DNA of 48,981 nucleotides, taken from Deltaproteobacteria bacterium (GTDB taxonomy: Bacteria; Bdellovibrionota; UBA1018; UBA923). Made by a program: the position numbers and the translations under genes. This document shows, one piece after another, positions 24,586-32,447 of this stretch (position 1 is the stretch's first letter; each line of letters opens with the position of its first letter). The notes beneath the pieces are model-generated. The model had not been told where the DNA came from and ran no database searches. It was given only the letters and a program-made list of their open reading frames with translations. Location of the stretch: positions 1 to 48,981 of the forward strand of contig JACPKS010000031.1 of the NCBI GenBank assembly GCA_016186905.1. Direction: 5' to 3'.

Positions 24586-25542
24586 TCACGCCGCGTGGCC
24601 GAAGCCCCAGCCGATACCGAACGCCTTATTCAGGGAATTGATGCCCTTGCGGAACTGCTGCACGAGCCCTGGGTCGATCGTGGGAAACGCAAATGCGATT
24701 TCCAGGGTTTTCTTCCCCTGCTCTTCGCCCGGAGCGCAGACCACGATCATCCAAAACGACTCGCGCACATCGCCGGTGTACCTGGCGATGAATGTCCACC
24801 ACTCGACACCTTCGTCGCTCACCGCGCTCCAGATCTCGTCCGGGTCATCCATCGAGGGCTCGATGAAGTTTTCGTATTTCCCGAAGTCAGACAGCGCGAT
24901 GTCGTCGGCACGCCGGTGCTCCAGGTACAATTCCTCGAGATTCAAAAAACCGTCAGTGTCGCGTGATTGCTCCTCGCCCGCACCGTCTCCGTCCGCTAAG
25001 GCCTGCTCGGCTTTCGCCGCTCCCATGGCGTCTCCGCTCGCGATCGCGGGCGTTATGCCGCTGACGTCGGGCGAGGCCTCGGGCGAGGCCGTCACGCGCA
25101 GATCGACTTCACGGCGGTAATGGTCAACGAGGTCTTCGTCCTTGGTCGCGAAATCCAGAAAAATAAAGCTTGGTTCGCCGTCGAGCGCCAGCGAAACCAC
25201 GACATAGCTGAACTGCCGGTTCTTCTCGCGATAGTGGCCGATGTACGTGAAGTGCAGATCGCCGGCTTCGGTGCGCGAGAGCCAAACCTCGTCAGGCTCG
25301 GTAATCGTGAGATAGCGATAGCTGATCAGCCGCTTCGTCGACTCGTCGCTGATATCGTGCGTGGAGCGGTGTTTAAGAAACTCTTCGCGCATCAAATCGA
25401 CGGTCGGCTGGAAGTATTCGTTGATACACTCCTCGCCACAAAAACAACGCCCGAGTTCCCGTTCGACGAACAGAACCCGTTCCACTTTTGCCAAGCTTTT
25501 CCGGCAGTTGGCGCAATATTCAGAAAAACGCAATGTTTTCAA
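24586..25542 (-). CDS. Zinc-finger protein with duplicated unknown domain
   Basis: A 318-aa soluble protein starting at TTG (25542), preceded by AGAGG. Five cysteines at 10, 13, 33, 35 and 39 form a small zinc finger. Two similar domains follow: EPDEVWLSR...TYIGHY...YVVVSLAL (about 82-144) and DPDEIWSAV...FIARY...WMIVVCAP (about 233-300), each ending in a short helix. An acidic, Ala-rich linker (150-195) separates them. The 'PDE-I/V-W' start recalls nuclease-like PBECR domains, but I see no catalytic residues I could defend. Function unknown. Confidence 0.65.
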   Translation of the reverse strand: MKTLRFSEYCANCRKSLAKVERVLFVERELGRCFCGEECINEYFQPTVDLMREEFLKHRSTHDISDESTKRLISYRYLTITEPDEVWLSRTEAGDLHFTYIGHYREKNRQFSYVVVSLALDGEPSFIFLDFATKDEDLVDHYRREVDLRVTASPEASPDVSGITPAIASGDAMGAAKAEQALADGDGAGEEQSRDTDGFLNLEELYLEHRRADDIALSDFGKYENFIEPSMDDPDEIWSAVSDEGVEWWTFIARYTGDVRESFWMIVVCAPGEEQGKKTLEIAFAFPTIDPGLVQQFRKGINSLNKAFGIGWGFGHAA

Positions 25543-25582
25543 ATACTTTACCTCTCTCCCCCTGAGGCGCTTATTATAATTA

Positions 25583-25610
25583 ATTTTACGCCGATGACTA
25601 TGCGAGTCAA
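25583..25610 (-). promoter_or_regulatory. Promoter of the zinc-finger gene
   Basis: On the minus strand, TTGACT (25610-25605), a 16-bp spacer and TAAAAT (25588-25583) stand about 40 bases ahead of the TTG start. The surroundings are AT-rich. A perfect TATAAT at 25579-25574 lacks a good -35. Confidence 0.45.
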
Positions 25611-25741
25611 ATTTATTTGACGCGTCGCGCTTTGTTTGGAAGGCTGAAATACCTCATCCTGTAAGTAGGGGTCTTCGAAGGACTGAAGTTCCCGCCATGC
25701 AGTTTCGACGGGCTTGGCAAAATCGTGGAAAGGAGCTCCAC

Positions 25742-26062
25742 ATGATTTACGTCAATCAGAAGCAGCTGGAACAGGTCGAGTACCTGATCGAGCAGTCGGC
25801 GAAGGGATTTCACGTCCTCTTCGACAATGACGTGATCCGAGAGGTTTTCAGGGAGTTCGACGAGTTTCCCCAACCCAATCCCGCCAAAGAGGGCAACGAA
25901 CAGATCGAGAAACACATCGAAAACCTGATCCTTCAGCCAACACTTGTCTCGAAGCGCGCGTATCTCGAAAATCTTTCTCCGGACGTTTATGTTCGCGTGG
26001 TGCGCACGTACTTTTCGATCGTCGAGAACAACATCTTCGAATCCCTGAAATTCAGTCAGTAG
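25742..26062 (+). CDS. Small helical protein of unknown function
   Basis: This 106-aa cytoplasmic protein is predicted mostly alpha-helical (QLEQVEYLIEQSAKGF, then NEQIEKHIENLIL and a C-terminal helix). AAAGGAG sits seven bases before the ATG at 25742. It lies 21 bases ahead of the coiled-coil/alpha-crystallin gene on the same strand, so the two probably form an operon and may work together. I recognise no family. Confidence 0.75.
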   Translation: MIYVNQKQLEQVEYLIEQSAKGFHVLFDNDVIREVFREFDEFPQPNPAKEGNEQIEKHIENLILQPTLVSKRAYLENLSPDVYVRVVRTYFSIVENNIFESLKFSQ

Positions 26063-26083
26063 GCCGACGGAGGGAAAGCAGCC

Positions 26084-27625
26084 GTGTCCGTGGATTCAGT
26101 CAATAACTCCCGAGCAGATGCCGCGTATCAGGCCCGCAGAAGGGCCCTCGAGGAGGATCGCGCCGAAGAGCTCGACGGGATCGAGAAACGTTATCGCGAC
26201 CAGGTGAAGGCGTCTCGCGAGGCCCGCACTGAGGAAGCGCGAAACGTGCGTAGCCGCGAAGCCGAGGAAACCGAGGATCTCCGGGCGAGAAGCGAGCGCA
26301 AATTGGCCGGGATTCGCGAAGCGACTTCCGAAAAGGTGAAGTCGTTCGAGGAGGATTCGGCGAAGCTCGCCGAGGAAGCCGGCCGCGGGCTCCAACGCAA
26401 AGCGGCCGAGCTGTCGCGCTATGGCAAGGAGCTTGAGCAGCAGCGCGATCGCCTCGAAAAAAGCCACGACCAGAGCGCGCGCCGCCTTTCCCAGGACGAA
26501 TCCGAAAAGTACCGCACAAAGGCGCAAGAGCTTTCCGCGGAAACGCAGCAGCTCGCCGAAGAACAGAACCGCAAGGCACAGGAGCTCCGCGACCGCGGCC
26601 AGAAAGAGACGGCGTACATCCGCGAGGAAGCCGCCCGCGCGAAAAGCCGCGAAATCCAGGACCGCGACAAGGACTTGAGGCTGCTCAAAGCGGAACGGGA
26701 TTCGGCGACCGTCACCTATCATGACGCGGTCGAGCACGAGCGCCGCTCGGGCCAGGATAAACTCGAACACCTGCGCATCCAGCAGGAACTCGCGCGCGAC
26801 AAGATCCTCGCCGACTTCGAGGACGGCGTGAATACGATCAATATCGTAAACCGTGGCGCGGTTCAGAAGGAAATGCTGCGCGGCCAGCGCCAGGTGGCGC
26901 AGACGCGCGATTTCTACGATGAACAAACGCGCGCCGCTGGACGCGGCGCCGAGAAGTCGATCAACGACGCGCATACGATGGCGAAATCGCGGCTCGACGC
27001 GATCGAGACGGACTTCAAGCAGCAGGAGCACATCACGAGTCAGGCGGCGCTGAACAAGAAGCGCTCCATCGAAGCCTCGACCCAAAAGACCATTCAAGAC
27101 GCGGTCGCCGGGAACGCGGCGTTGAGGCAGAAATTCGAGGCCGATCGCGCGCGCCAGGCGGAGCTCTTGAAAGAAAATCACGAGCGGCAGCTTTCGGCCC
27201 AGGCAAAGGCGATTCAAGGGGAGCTCGACAGCCAGATGGCGCGCGGGCAAAAACAGATCAACGAGGCGGCCATGGCGTCTGCCGTGAAAGCCTCCGAGCA
27301 TGCCTCGCGCTCAAGCGATCCGTTTTACAGGCTTCGGGATCTGGGCGCGGAGGTCGAAGACAACGGCGCGGAATTCGTCCTGAAGATCAAAGTGCCCGAA
27401 CACGAGCAGGATCGCATCCGCGTGACAGGCCAGACCGGGATGCTCAATCTCACCGGAACCCGCCGTGCCGAGACCCGCGCCGTCGCCGAAGACGGCCGCA
27501 AGGTCACGACGAACGCGTTTCAGAGTTTTTCGGAAACGATTCCCGTGCAAGGAAAGCCGGATCTCGCGAAACTCACCCGCGCCTACTCCGACGGCAGGCT
27601 TACCGTCCGCATTCCGAAGGTTTAA
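26084..27625 (+). CDS. Long coiled-coil protein with C-terminal alpha-crystallin domain
   Basis: The gene starts at GTG (26084), with GGAGGG upstream; the product has 513 aa. Residues 10 to about 405 are highly charged Glu/Lys/Arg/Gln heptads with almost no proline, an extended coiled coil. Residues 405-513 match the small heat-shock (Hsp20) fold: a first strand EFVLKIKVPE, LNLTGTRR, then NAFQSFSETIPV, and the ending DGRLTVRIPKV, which corresponds to the family's G-x-L-x-V-x-x-PK. The usual Hsp20 is 140-180 aa, so this is a rare architecture. It suggests a filament or scaffold with holdase ends (inference). It is co-transcribed with the small helical protein before it. Confidence 0.8.
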   Translation: MSVDSVNNSRADAAYQARRRALEEDRAEELDGIEKRYRDQVKASREARTEEARNVRSREAEETEDLRARSERKLAGIREATSEKVKSFEEDSAKLAEEAGRGLQRKAAELSRYGKELEQQRDRLEKSHDQSARRLSQDESEKYRTKAQELSAETQQLAEEQNRKAQELRDRGQKETAYIREEAARAKSREIQDRDKDLRLLKAERDSATVTYHDAVEHERRSGQDKLEHLRIQQELARDKILADFEDGVNTINIVNRGAVQKEMLRGQRQVAQTRDFYDEQTRAAGRGAEKSINDAHTMAKSRLDAIETDFKQQEHITSQAALNKKRSIEASTQKTIQDAVAGNAALRQKFEADRARQAELLKENHERQLSAQAKAIQGELDSQMARGQKQINEAAMASAVKASEHASRSSDPFYRLRDLGAEVEDNGAEFVLKIKVPEHEQDRIRVTGQTGMLNLTGTRRAETRAVAEDGRKVTTNAFQSFSETIPVQGKPDLAKLTRAYSDGRLTVRIPKV

Positions 27626-27651
27626 GCGCCGCGCGGCCCGCGCGACGGGAT

Positions 27652-28011
27652 TCATTTTTTCTTGCTGACGAGCGCTTCAAGTTCTTCGAGCATGAAACGC
27701 AGGCGGCCGTGAAGATCCTGAAGCTTTTTGAAATTCGCCTTGAGATCGTCGAGACTCCGCACGCCGCGATCGAGTTCGCGGGCTTGGAACTCAGGAGCGG
27801 AAGCCGCGGCGGCGATATTGCGGGGTTCGAATCTGGTGATCTGAACTTTGGAAAGATCTTCGGGGCGCAGGACGCGAGTGCTCGTGGACGGAGCATGCGG
27901 AGGCGTGATGGGCTGGCCGGATACGGCGGCGGCCGCTTGCGCCTTCTTGTAGAGGACATAAACGTTGGTGTTCGAGAATCCGACGCCGACCGACTTGTCT
28001 TTTGTTGCCAT
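27652..28011 (-). CDS. Small coiled-coil protein, sigma-54 promoted
   Basis: A 119-aa cytoplasmic protein with AAGGAAG before the ATG. The N-terminal part is Ala/Pro/Ser-rich and probably disordered. The last 45 residues (from SLDDLKANFKKL to ALVSKKK) form an amphipathic coiled coil. It is convergent with the coiled-coil/alpha-crystallin gene, ending 26 bases from it. Expression is predicted to need sigma-54. No family recognised. Confidence 0.7.
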   Translation of the reverse strand: MATKDKSVGVGFSNTNVYVLYKKAQAAAAVSGQPITPPHAPSTSTRVLRPEDLSKVQITRFEPRNIAAAASAPEFQARELDRGVRSLDDLKANFKKLQDLHGRLRFMLEELEALVSKKK

Positions 28012-28072
28012 CTTTGACTTCCTTTCTCACTTGACGCCTCGGTGAGAGAACGTCGCCACGCCCATTAGTAAA

Positions 28073-28087
28073 GCAACACGAGTGCCA
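28073..28087 (-). promoter_or_regulatory. Sigma-54 (-24/-12) promoter of the small coiled-coil gene
   Basis: On the minus strand TGGCACTCGTGTTGC, followed by TT, is an exact core match with correct GG-GC spacing. The expected start is near 28061, about 50 bases before the ATG at 28011. Confidence 0.8.
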
Positions 28088-28175
28088 GTACATGCGACGC
28101 GACAGCGGAGCAAAGAGTAAAAAAATTAAGGCCAGTAATATCAATAACTTTCATTATTAAAATGTTTAGATTGTC

Positions 28176-28208
28176 TACAGCGCTGTAAAGATTTTGCTCG
28201 GTATACCG
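28176..28208. promoter_or_regulatory. Two palindromes, candidate enhancer sites
   Basis: TACAGCGCTGTA (28176-28187) and CGGTATACCG (28199-28208) are perfect palindromes, centred about 96 and 118 bp upstream of the -24 element of the adjacent sigma-54 promoter. The stretch is AT-rich and otherwise empty. Confidence 0.4.
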
Positions 28209-28241
28209 TCTATATTTTATACACCTGTAAAAGCGCGGATG

Positions 28242-29177
28242 TCAGTGCAGAAGGCGCAAGTTCCCCGACTCGGCGACAACCGTAAGGGGAATTCCGCGGC
28301 GCAGCTCCTGGGAGTTGACCACCACTTCACTGGGTTTGAGCCGCGAGTAGATCTCGCCTTTGGGGACCCGCAGATCGAGCGCCAGGGGAACCGTCTTCGG
28401 GATTTCGAGGATCACGTCGCCCACCAGGCTCGTAACCGAGACCTGCGACCCCGGGTTCATCTTCTTCCAGCGCAGCACCGTATCGCCATGAGTGAACCCG
28501 TCGACCGAACCGGTCAGACCCTCGACGCCGATGTTCCCCTTCCCGACCGAATAGCGGAGTTTGCCCGCGATGCCGCTTCCGTCGATCGAGCATTCCACGC
28601 AATCCACCGAAAGCGGGCCGATGGCTTCAAACTCGATCTCGCCCCAGCGCAGCCGCACGCGGATCGGCTCCGGCCAGTTCGAAACCGCAAGGCTCCCGCG
28701 ACGAATATCGACCTCCAACTCCCCCGCATCCGGCGTGGCGATCTTGACTTCGTAGTGGCAGGCGCCAGGTTTGCCGTTGCCGCCAGCACTTTCGCCCATG
28801 TCGGTGGCAGAGGCCTCGACGAGTGTTAGCCGCGTCGGCGAAACCGCGAGCTTGGTCTTGCACGTGGGCTTCCCCTTCGCGAGCTTCACGGTGATCGAAG
28901 CGCCGCCGGCCTTCGTCGCGCCGTCAAGACGCACCCGCGCGTTAGACAAGCTGATGCGGATTTTCCCAGGAACGTCGAGTTCGGTTTTTCCAGGCAGACC
29001 GATCTCGATGGCGGCCTGGCTTTTTTCGTCTTCAGTCAGTACCGAGCGCGCATTGGGTTCGGACTCCGGCATCGTGAACGGAGGTGCCTCGTCCTTGTTC
29101 TGCGAATGCGCGCAGCCCAGCCCCGAAAGAGACGCAGCGAGAACGCCTAAGGCGATGATCCCGGCGGGCGGTCTCAT
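28242..29177 (-). CDS. Lipoprotein with repetitive beta domain (DUF4097-like)
   Basis: The 311-aa precursor has lipobox LSGLGC (Cys22). The mature protein is dominated by short strands with Gly/Asp turns (IRISLSNARVRLDG, ELEVDIRRGSLAVSN, GKGNIGVEGLTGSVDGFT, GEIYSRLKPSEV). This is the rhythm of single-stranded right-handed beta-helix 'adhesin-like' DUF4097 proteins. Two cysteines (VDCVEC) may form a disulfide. It lies 10 bases after the peroxiredoxin stop on the same strand, so it is likely co-transcribed. Function unknown. Confidence 0.7.
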   Translation of the reverse strand: MRPPAGIIALGVLAASLSGLGCAHSQNKDEAPPFTMPESEPNARSVLTEDEKSQAAIEIGLPGKTELDVPGKIRISLSNARVRLDGATKAGGASITVKLAKGKPTCKTKLAVSPTRLTLVEASATDMGESAGGNGKPGACHYEVKIATPDAGELEVDIRRGSLAVSNWPEPIRVRLRWGEIEFEAIGPLSVDCVECSIDGSGIAGKLRYSVGKGNIGVEGLTGSVDGFTHGDTVLRWKKMNPGSQVSVTSLVGDVILEIPKTVPLALDLRVPKGEIYSRLKPSEVVVNSQELRRGIPLTVVAESGNLRLLH

Positions 29178-29187
29178 CCGGACGCGT

Positions 29188-29721
29188 TTACTTCTTCCCG
29201 AGTTTCTTCGAGAGCGTGTCTTCGCCCGGCTTCCAACCGGCCTGGCAAAGCTCGCCGGTCTGAAGCGCGGAAAGCACGCGCAGGATTTCGTCGGCGTCGC
29301 GCCCGACGTTGAGCGGATTCTGCTCGTACCACTGCAGATTCCCCTGCGGGTCGATGATGTACGTCGCGCGAAGCGCCAGCCCCTTGTCTTCGAGATAGCA
29401 GCCGTATGATGTGCTGATCGCGTGGTTGAGGTCGGAGAGCATCGGAAAACGCTGTTCCTTGAGCCCGTTTTTCGACCACGCTTCGTGCGAGTACGGGCTG
29501 TCGACGCTGACACTTGCGACCTGCGTGTTCAGGCGCTTGAACGCGTCGAATTTCTCGCTGAACTGCTGAAGCTCGGTCGGGCACACGAAGGTGAAGTCGA
29601 GCGGGTAGAAAAAAAGTACGGTCCACTTGCCGGACCAGTCGTTAAGCGAAAATTTCTGGATCTTGCCCTCATAGTATCCGTCGGTCGTGAACTCGGGGGC
29701 CTTTTGATAGATTTTTACCAT
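29188..29721 (-). CDS. Typical 2-Cys peroxiredoxin (AhpC/Tsa type)
   Basis: It reduces hydrogen peroxide and organic hydroperoxides in the cytoplasm. The 177-aa thioredoxin-fold protein has the peroxidatic cysteine in DFTFVCPTE (Cys47), Arg in LRATYIIDPQG and the resolving cysteine in GELCQAGWKPG (Cys159), so it forms the intersubunit disulfide of typical 2-Cys enzymes. GGAG precedes the ATG. No ahpF reductase is next to it; recycling must come from elsewhere. Confidence 0.95.
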   Translation of the reverse strand: MVKIYQKAPEFTTDGYYEGKIQKFSLNDWSGKWTVLFFYPLDFTFVCPTELQQFSEKFDAFKRLNTQVASVSVDSPYSHEAWSKNGLKEQRFPMLSDLNHAISTSYGCYLEDKGLALRATYIIDPQGNLQWYEQNPLNVGRDADEILRVLSALQTGELCQAGWKPGEDTLSKKLGKK

Positions 29722-29757
29722 GGCTTGTTTTCTCCTTCTTGAAAAACTTGTTTTGCG

Positions 29758-29786
29758 ATTATCCGGCGGCAGCCCTTTCCACGCAA
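29758..29786 (-). promoter_or_regulatory. Promoter of the peroxiredoxin gene
   Basis: On the minus strand, TTGCGT (29786-29781), a 17-bp spacer and GATAAT (29763-29758) stand about 36 bases ahead of the ATG. One arm of a 10-bp inverted repeat occupies the -10-proximal part of the spacer. Confidence 0.5.
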
Positions 29787-29848
29787 CTGATTTATTCGCT
29801 CGCTTCGTGCTCGCTCACCTTCGGCTCCCCGGATGGAACTGCCGCCGG
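29763..29848. repeat. 10-bp inverted repeat in the peroxiredoxin/DUF3015 gap
   Basis: CCGGCGGCAG (29763-29772) and its exact reverse complement CTGCCGCCGG (29839-29848) are 66 bases apart. An outer T-rich and A-rich pair of tracts extends the symmetry loosely. Between them is a CGCTCG-rich stretch. It could be a regulatory loop, a REP-like element or a terminator. Confidence 0.5.
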
Positions 29849-29925
29849 CAAAAAAGGGGGCGGCACCGTATTCTTCTGGCGCGCCGCGCGGTTTAGGTTT
29901 AGCGTTTTAACGACAAGGAGGTTCT

Positions 29926-30438
29926 ATGAAACGATTATTGATCATCGCGGTACGCGGTCTTTTTACCGCCGTTTTTGCCGTCGCTTTCACGGCCGTGGGC
30001 GCGTATGCCGAAGACCAAAGCTCGGGCTGCGGCCTCGGCTGGCAGGTCAGCAGACGGAATTCGCTCGTCTCTTCGTTCGCGCGGTCGCTGACGAACGCGA
30101 CGTTTTCGAACACGATCGGAATGACCTCGGGAACGTCGGGCTGCAGCCGGCACATGATCGTGAAAAACGACAAGCAAGACATCCACTACGCCGAGGCCAA
30201 CTACAACGAGCTCATGGTCGAGATGGCCGCGGGCCAGGGCGAATACCTCCAGGGCTTCGCCGCGGTTCTCGGGTGCAGACCCGCCGCGTACAAGGCGTTC
30301 TCGGGGATGACGCAGTCGAAGTACCCCGAAATCTTCAGCGCCGGCCAAGTCGGTCCGGACGCGATGCTGAAAAACGTGAAGCATGCGATTCACGGCAACG
30401 CCGAGCTCGCTTCCAATTGCGGTAACGTCACGACCTAA
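29926..30438 (+). CDS. DUF3015 family exported protein
   Basis: The 170-aa precursor has a strong AGGAGG before the ATG and a signal peptide ending AYA (about residue 28). The mature part opens GCGLGWQVSRRNSLVSSFAR, then NATFSNTIGMTSGTSGCSRH and EMAAGQGEYLQGFAAVLGC, the family hallmarks, with conserved cysteines probably forming disulfides. Family function is unknown; members are periplasmic or surface-located in Gram-negative bacteria. Confidence 0.9.
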   Translation: MKRLLIIAVRGLFTAVFAVAFTAVGAYAEDQSSGCGLGWQVSRRNSLVSSFARSLTNATFSNTIGMTSGTSGCSRHMIVKNDKQDIHYAEANYNELMVEMAAGQGEYLQGFAAVLGCRPAAYKAFSGMTQSKYPEIFSAGQVGPDAMLKNVKHAIHGNAELASNCGNVTT

Positions 30439-30452
30439 GTATTCTTCGGTTC

Positions 30453-32447
30453 ATGAAACGAAAAAGCCCCGGGCTGATCGCGCCGATTCCAGTGGCGCTT
30501 TGGTTCGGGGCTTTTTTCATTTTCTGTTTTTCGGTTCCGCGTGCCGGCGCGGAGCAGCCGTCGCATGCCGGGACGGCTGCTGCGTCCGCCGATCGTTTGT
30601 CCGAAGTCGCGACTTCGAAGTACTGGCACCGGCTTCTCCATTACAAACACCGTTTTCTGGGCGGTTTCAAAAGCGACGTGGATGAGCCGGCGTTTTTTTT
30701 CGCGCCCGGCGGAAAAACCGATCCGCTGGCCGAGCTCAAGGCGACGATCGCCGCCTTCGCTCGCGTCGAAACCGGGAACGCCACCGGGATCGGGCGCTTG
30801 CGGCAGATCCCGCGGTGCGCGTTTCCGGAACGGTTTCGTTACCTGAAGTCGCTAGGGCTCGTTGCGCCGGGTCTTGCCCCGCCGCCGGAACGTGATTGCG
30901 CGGATTTTCGCGAGTGGAAGAAGGGCCTTGCCGCCGCCACGGCCACACTTGTTTTCACCAGCGCGTATCCGAACAATCCGCCTTCGATGTTCGGGCACAC
31001 GTTTCTGCGTCTCAACCGCGGCAAGCGCGAAGATGGATACGGCAAGAGTGATTTTCTCGATTACGGGGTGAGTTTCGCCGCCGAAGTGCCCTCTTCCGAC
31101 TCCACGATCAAATACGCGGCGCTCGGAATATTCGGCGGTTACTACGGCTACTTCGCGGTTATGCCGTACTATCTGAAGGTAAACGAATACAGCAATTCCG
31201 AGAGTCGCGATCTCTGGGAGTATGATCTCGCGCTCGATGCCGATCAGGTCGACCGCATGGTCAACCATCTTTGGGAAATGTTCGCGACGGCGAAATTCGA
31301 TTACTACTTCGCCGACGAGAACTGCTCGTATCAGCTTCTCTCTCTTTTGGAGGTCGCCAACCCCGACTGGGATTTGATGAATCGTTTCCGCGGCTACGTG
31401 CTTCCCGGCGATACGGTCAAGGCCGTGGCGTCGTATCCGGGGGCGGTGACGGGCGTGAAGTATCGCCCGTCCCTTCGAAAAAAAATGCTTCAAAAAGCAC
31501 ACGCGCTGGAGCGTCAGCGACGGCGCGAATTCGATGACACGCTTTCGGGGCGGGTTCCGGTCGAAAAAGTTCGGGATGTCGATACGTTGGAAGCGCTCGT
31601 CGCTTACCTCAACTACGTGAAGTTCCGCGATGCCCCTCACCTCGACGAAGAGGGCGCGGCTTTGCTTCGGCGCGCCCTCCTTCAGCGCGCGAAAATACGC
31701 GAAACCCCGCGTGCGCTTTCCCCGCTGGAAGGGCGCTCGCGCCCCGATCTCGGGCATTATTCGTCGTCGGTGGGTCTTGTCGCGGGAGCTTCGCGCGGCC
31801 ACGGCGCGACCCTTGGCTTTGTCTTTCGACCCGGACTTCACGATCTTTTGAACGACGATCTCGGATACGAGCCGTATTCGCAGATCGATTTCGCCGTCAC
31901 TCGGCTGGTTTATGATGTGTCCGGCAAAAAGCCGCGCCTCGACGATTTTCGGGCGCTCGACCTCACCTCGCTTCATCCCTACGAGCCGGTTGATCCGAAA
32001 ATCTCTTGGCGTTTCGGCCTGGGAGTCGGGCGCATGAAGGATCTCGCGTGCGATACCTGTCTCGCGTTCAACACCGAAGCGGGGCCGGGGCTTGCGGCTT
32101 CGTTTTTCGGCGACCGCGCGCTGCTTTACAGTCTCGCGCTCGTGAGCTTCGAGGCGGGACGCGCGCTGCCGAAGGGCTCGCGCCTCGGGCCCGCCCTCGT
32201 GGCGGCGACGCTTCTCGCTCCAAGCGGCGCGTTTAAGGCGCTCGCAAGCGCGCGCGCGGAACTCGATCTCTTCAGGAATTTCGATCGCGCCACGGCCATG
32301 AAAGCGGCTGTGAAATTCGCGTTGGATCAGGCGTATGCTTTAGGCCCAGCATGGGATCTGCGCCTTCTGACGGAATACATCCCGCGTGCGTCGAGTGGCG
32401 CGAACGGTTATTATGAGGTCGGACTTCATGCGAACCACTATTATTAA
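30453..32447 (+). CDS. DUF4105 / Lnb-like exported protein
   Basis: The 664-aa precursor has a signal peptide (about 1-33, ending AGA). Residues 50-330 match DUF4105, now called the Lnb N-terminal periplasmic domain after the Bacteroidota lipoprotein N-acyltransferase. RQIPRCAFPERFRYL, SMFGHTFLRL (His182) and DENCSYQLLSLLE (Cys291) carry the conserved residues, His and Cys being the likely catalytic pair. Residues 410-664 look like alternating beta strands ending in aromatic residues, perhaps an outer-membrane barrel (inference). The first codons overlap a terminator-like stem; a GTG at codon 14 is an alternative start. Its 3' end overlaps the hydrolase gene by 20 bases. Confidence 0.8.
   Translation: MKRKSPGLIAPIPVALWFGAFFIFCFSVPRAGAEQPSHAGTAAASADRLSEVATSKYWHRLLHYKHRFLGGFKSDVDEPAFFFAPGGKTDPLAELKATIAAFARVETGNATGIGRLRQIPRCAFPERFRYLKSLGLVAPGLAPPPERDCADFREWKKGLAAATATLVFTSAYPNNPPSMFGHTFLRLNRGKREDGYGKSDFLDYGVSFAAEVPSSDSTIKYAALGIFGGYYGYFAVMPYYLKVNEYSNSESRDLWEYDLALDADQVDRMVNHLWEMFATAKFDYYFADENCSYQLLSLLEVANPDWDLMNRFRGYVLPGDTVKAVASYPGAVTGVKYRPSLRKKMLQKAHALERQRRREFDDTLSGRVPVEKVRDVDTLEALVAYLNYVKFRDAPHLDEEGAALLRRALLQRAKIRETPRALSPLEGRSRPDLGHYSSSVGLVAGASRGHGATLGFVFRPGLHDLLNDDLGYEPYSQIDFAVTRLVYDVSGKKPRLDDFRALDLTSLHPYEPVDPKISWRFGLGVGRMKDLACDTCLAFNTEAGPGLAASFFGDRALLYSLALVSFEAGRALPKGSRLGPALVAATLLAPSGAFKALASARAELDLFRNFDRATAMKAAVKFALDQAYALGPAWDLRLLTEYIPRASSGANGYYEVGLHANHYY
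30461..30517 (+). terminator. Terminator-like stem inside the DUF4105 signal-peptide region
   Basis: AAAAAGCCCCG (30461-30471) pairs over 11 bp with CGGGGCTTTTT (30506-30516), one more T follows, and then CATTTT. A second stem (GCGCC/GGCGC) fills the loop. It lies 23 bases after the DUF3015 stop, so it probably terminates that transcript, while also being translated as part of the next gene. Confidence 0.6.

Noticed and set aside
25574..25600. FliA-like GCCGATGA near 25590
   Set aside because: There is no matching -35 (TAAA-type) at the right distance and no motility gene downstream.
26096..27301. 401-codon open frame antisense to the coiled-coil gene
   Set aside because: It is a mirror of charged heptad codons; the sense strand has a ribosome site and a recognisable C-terminal domain.
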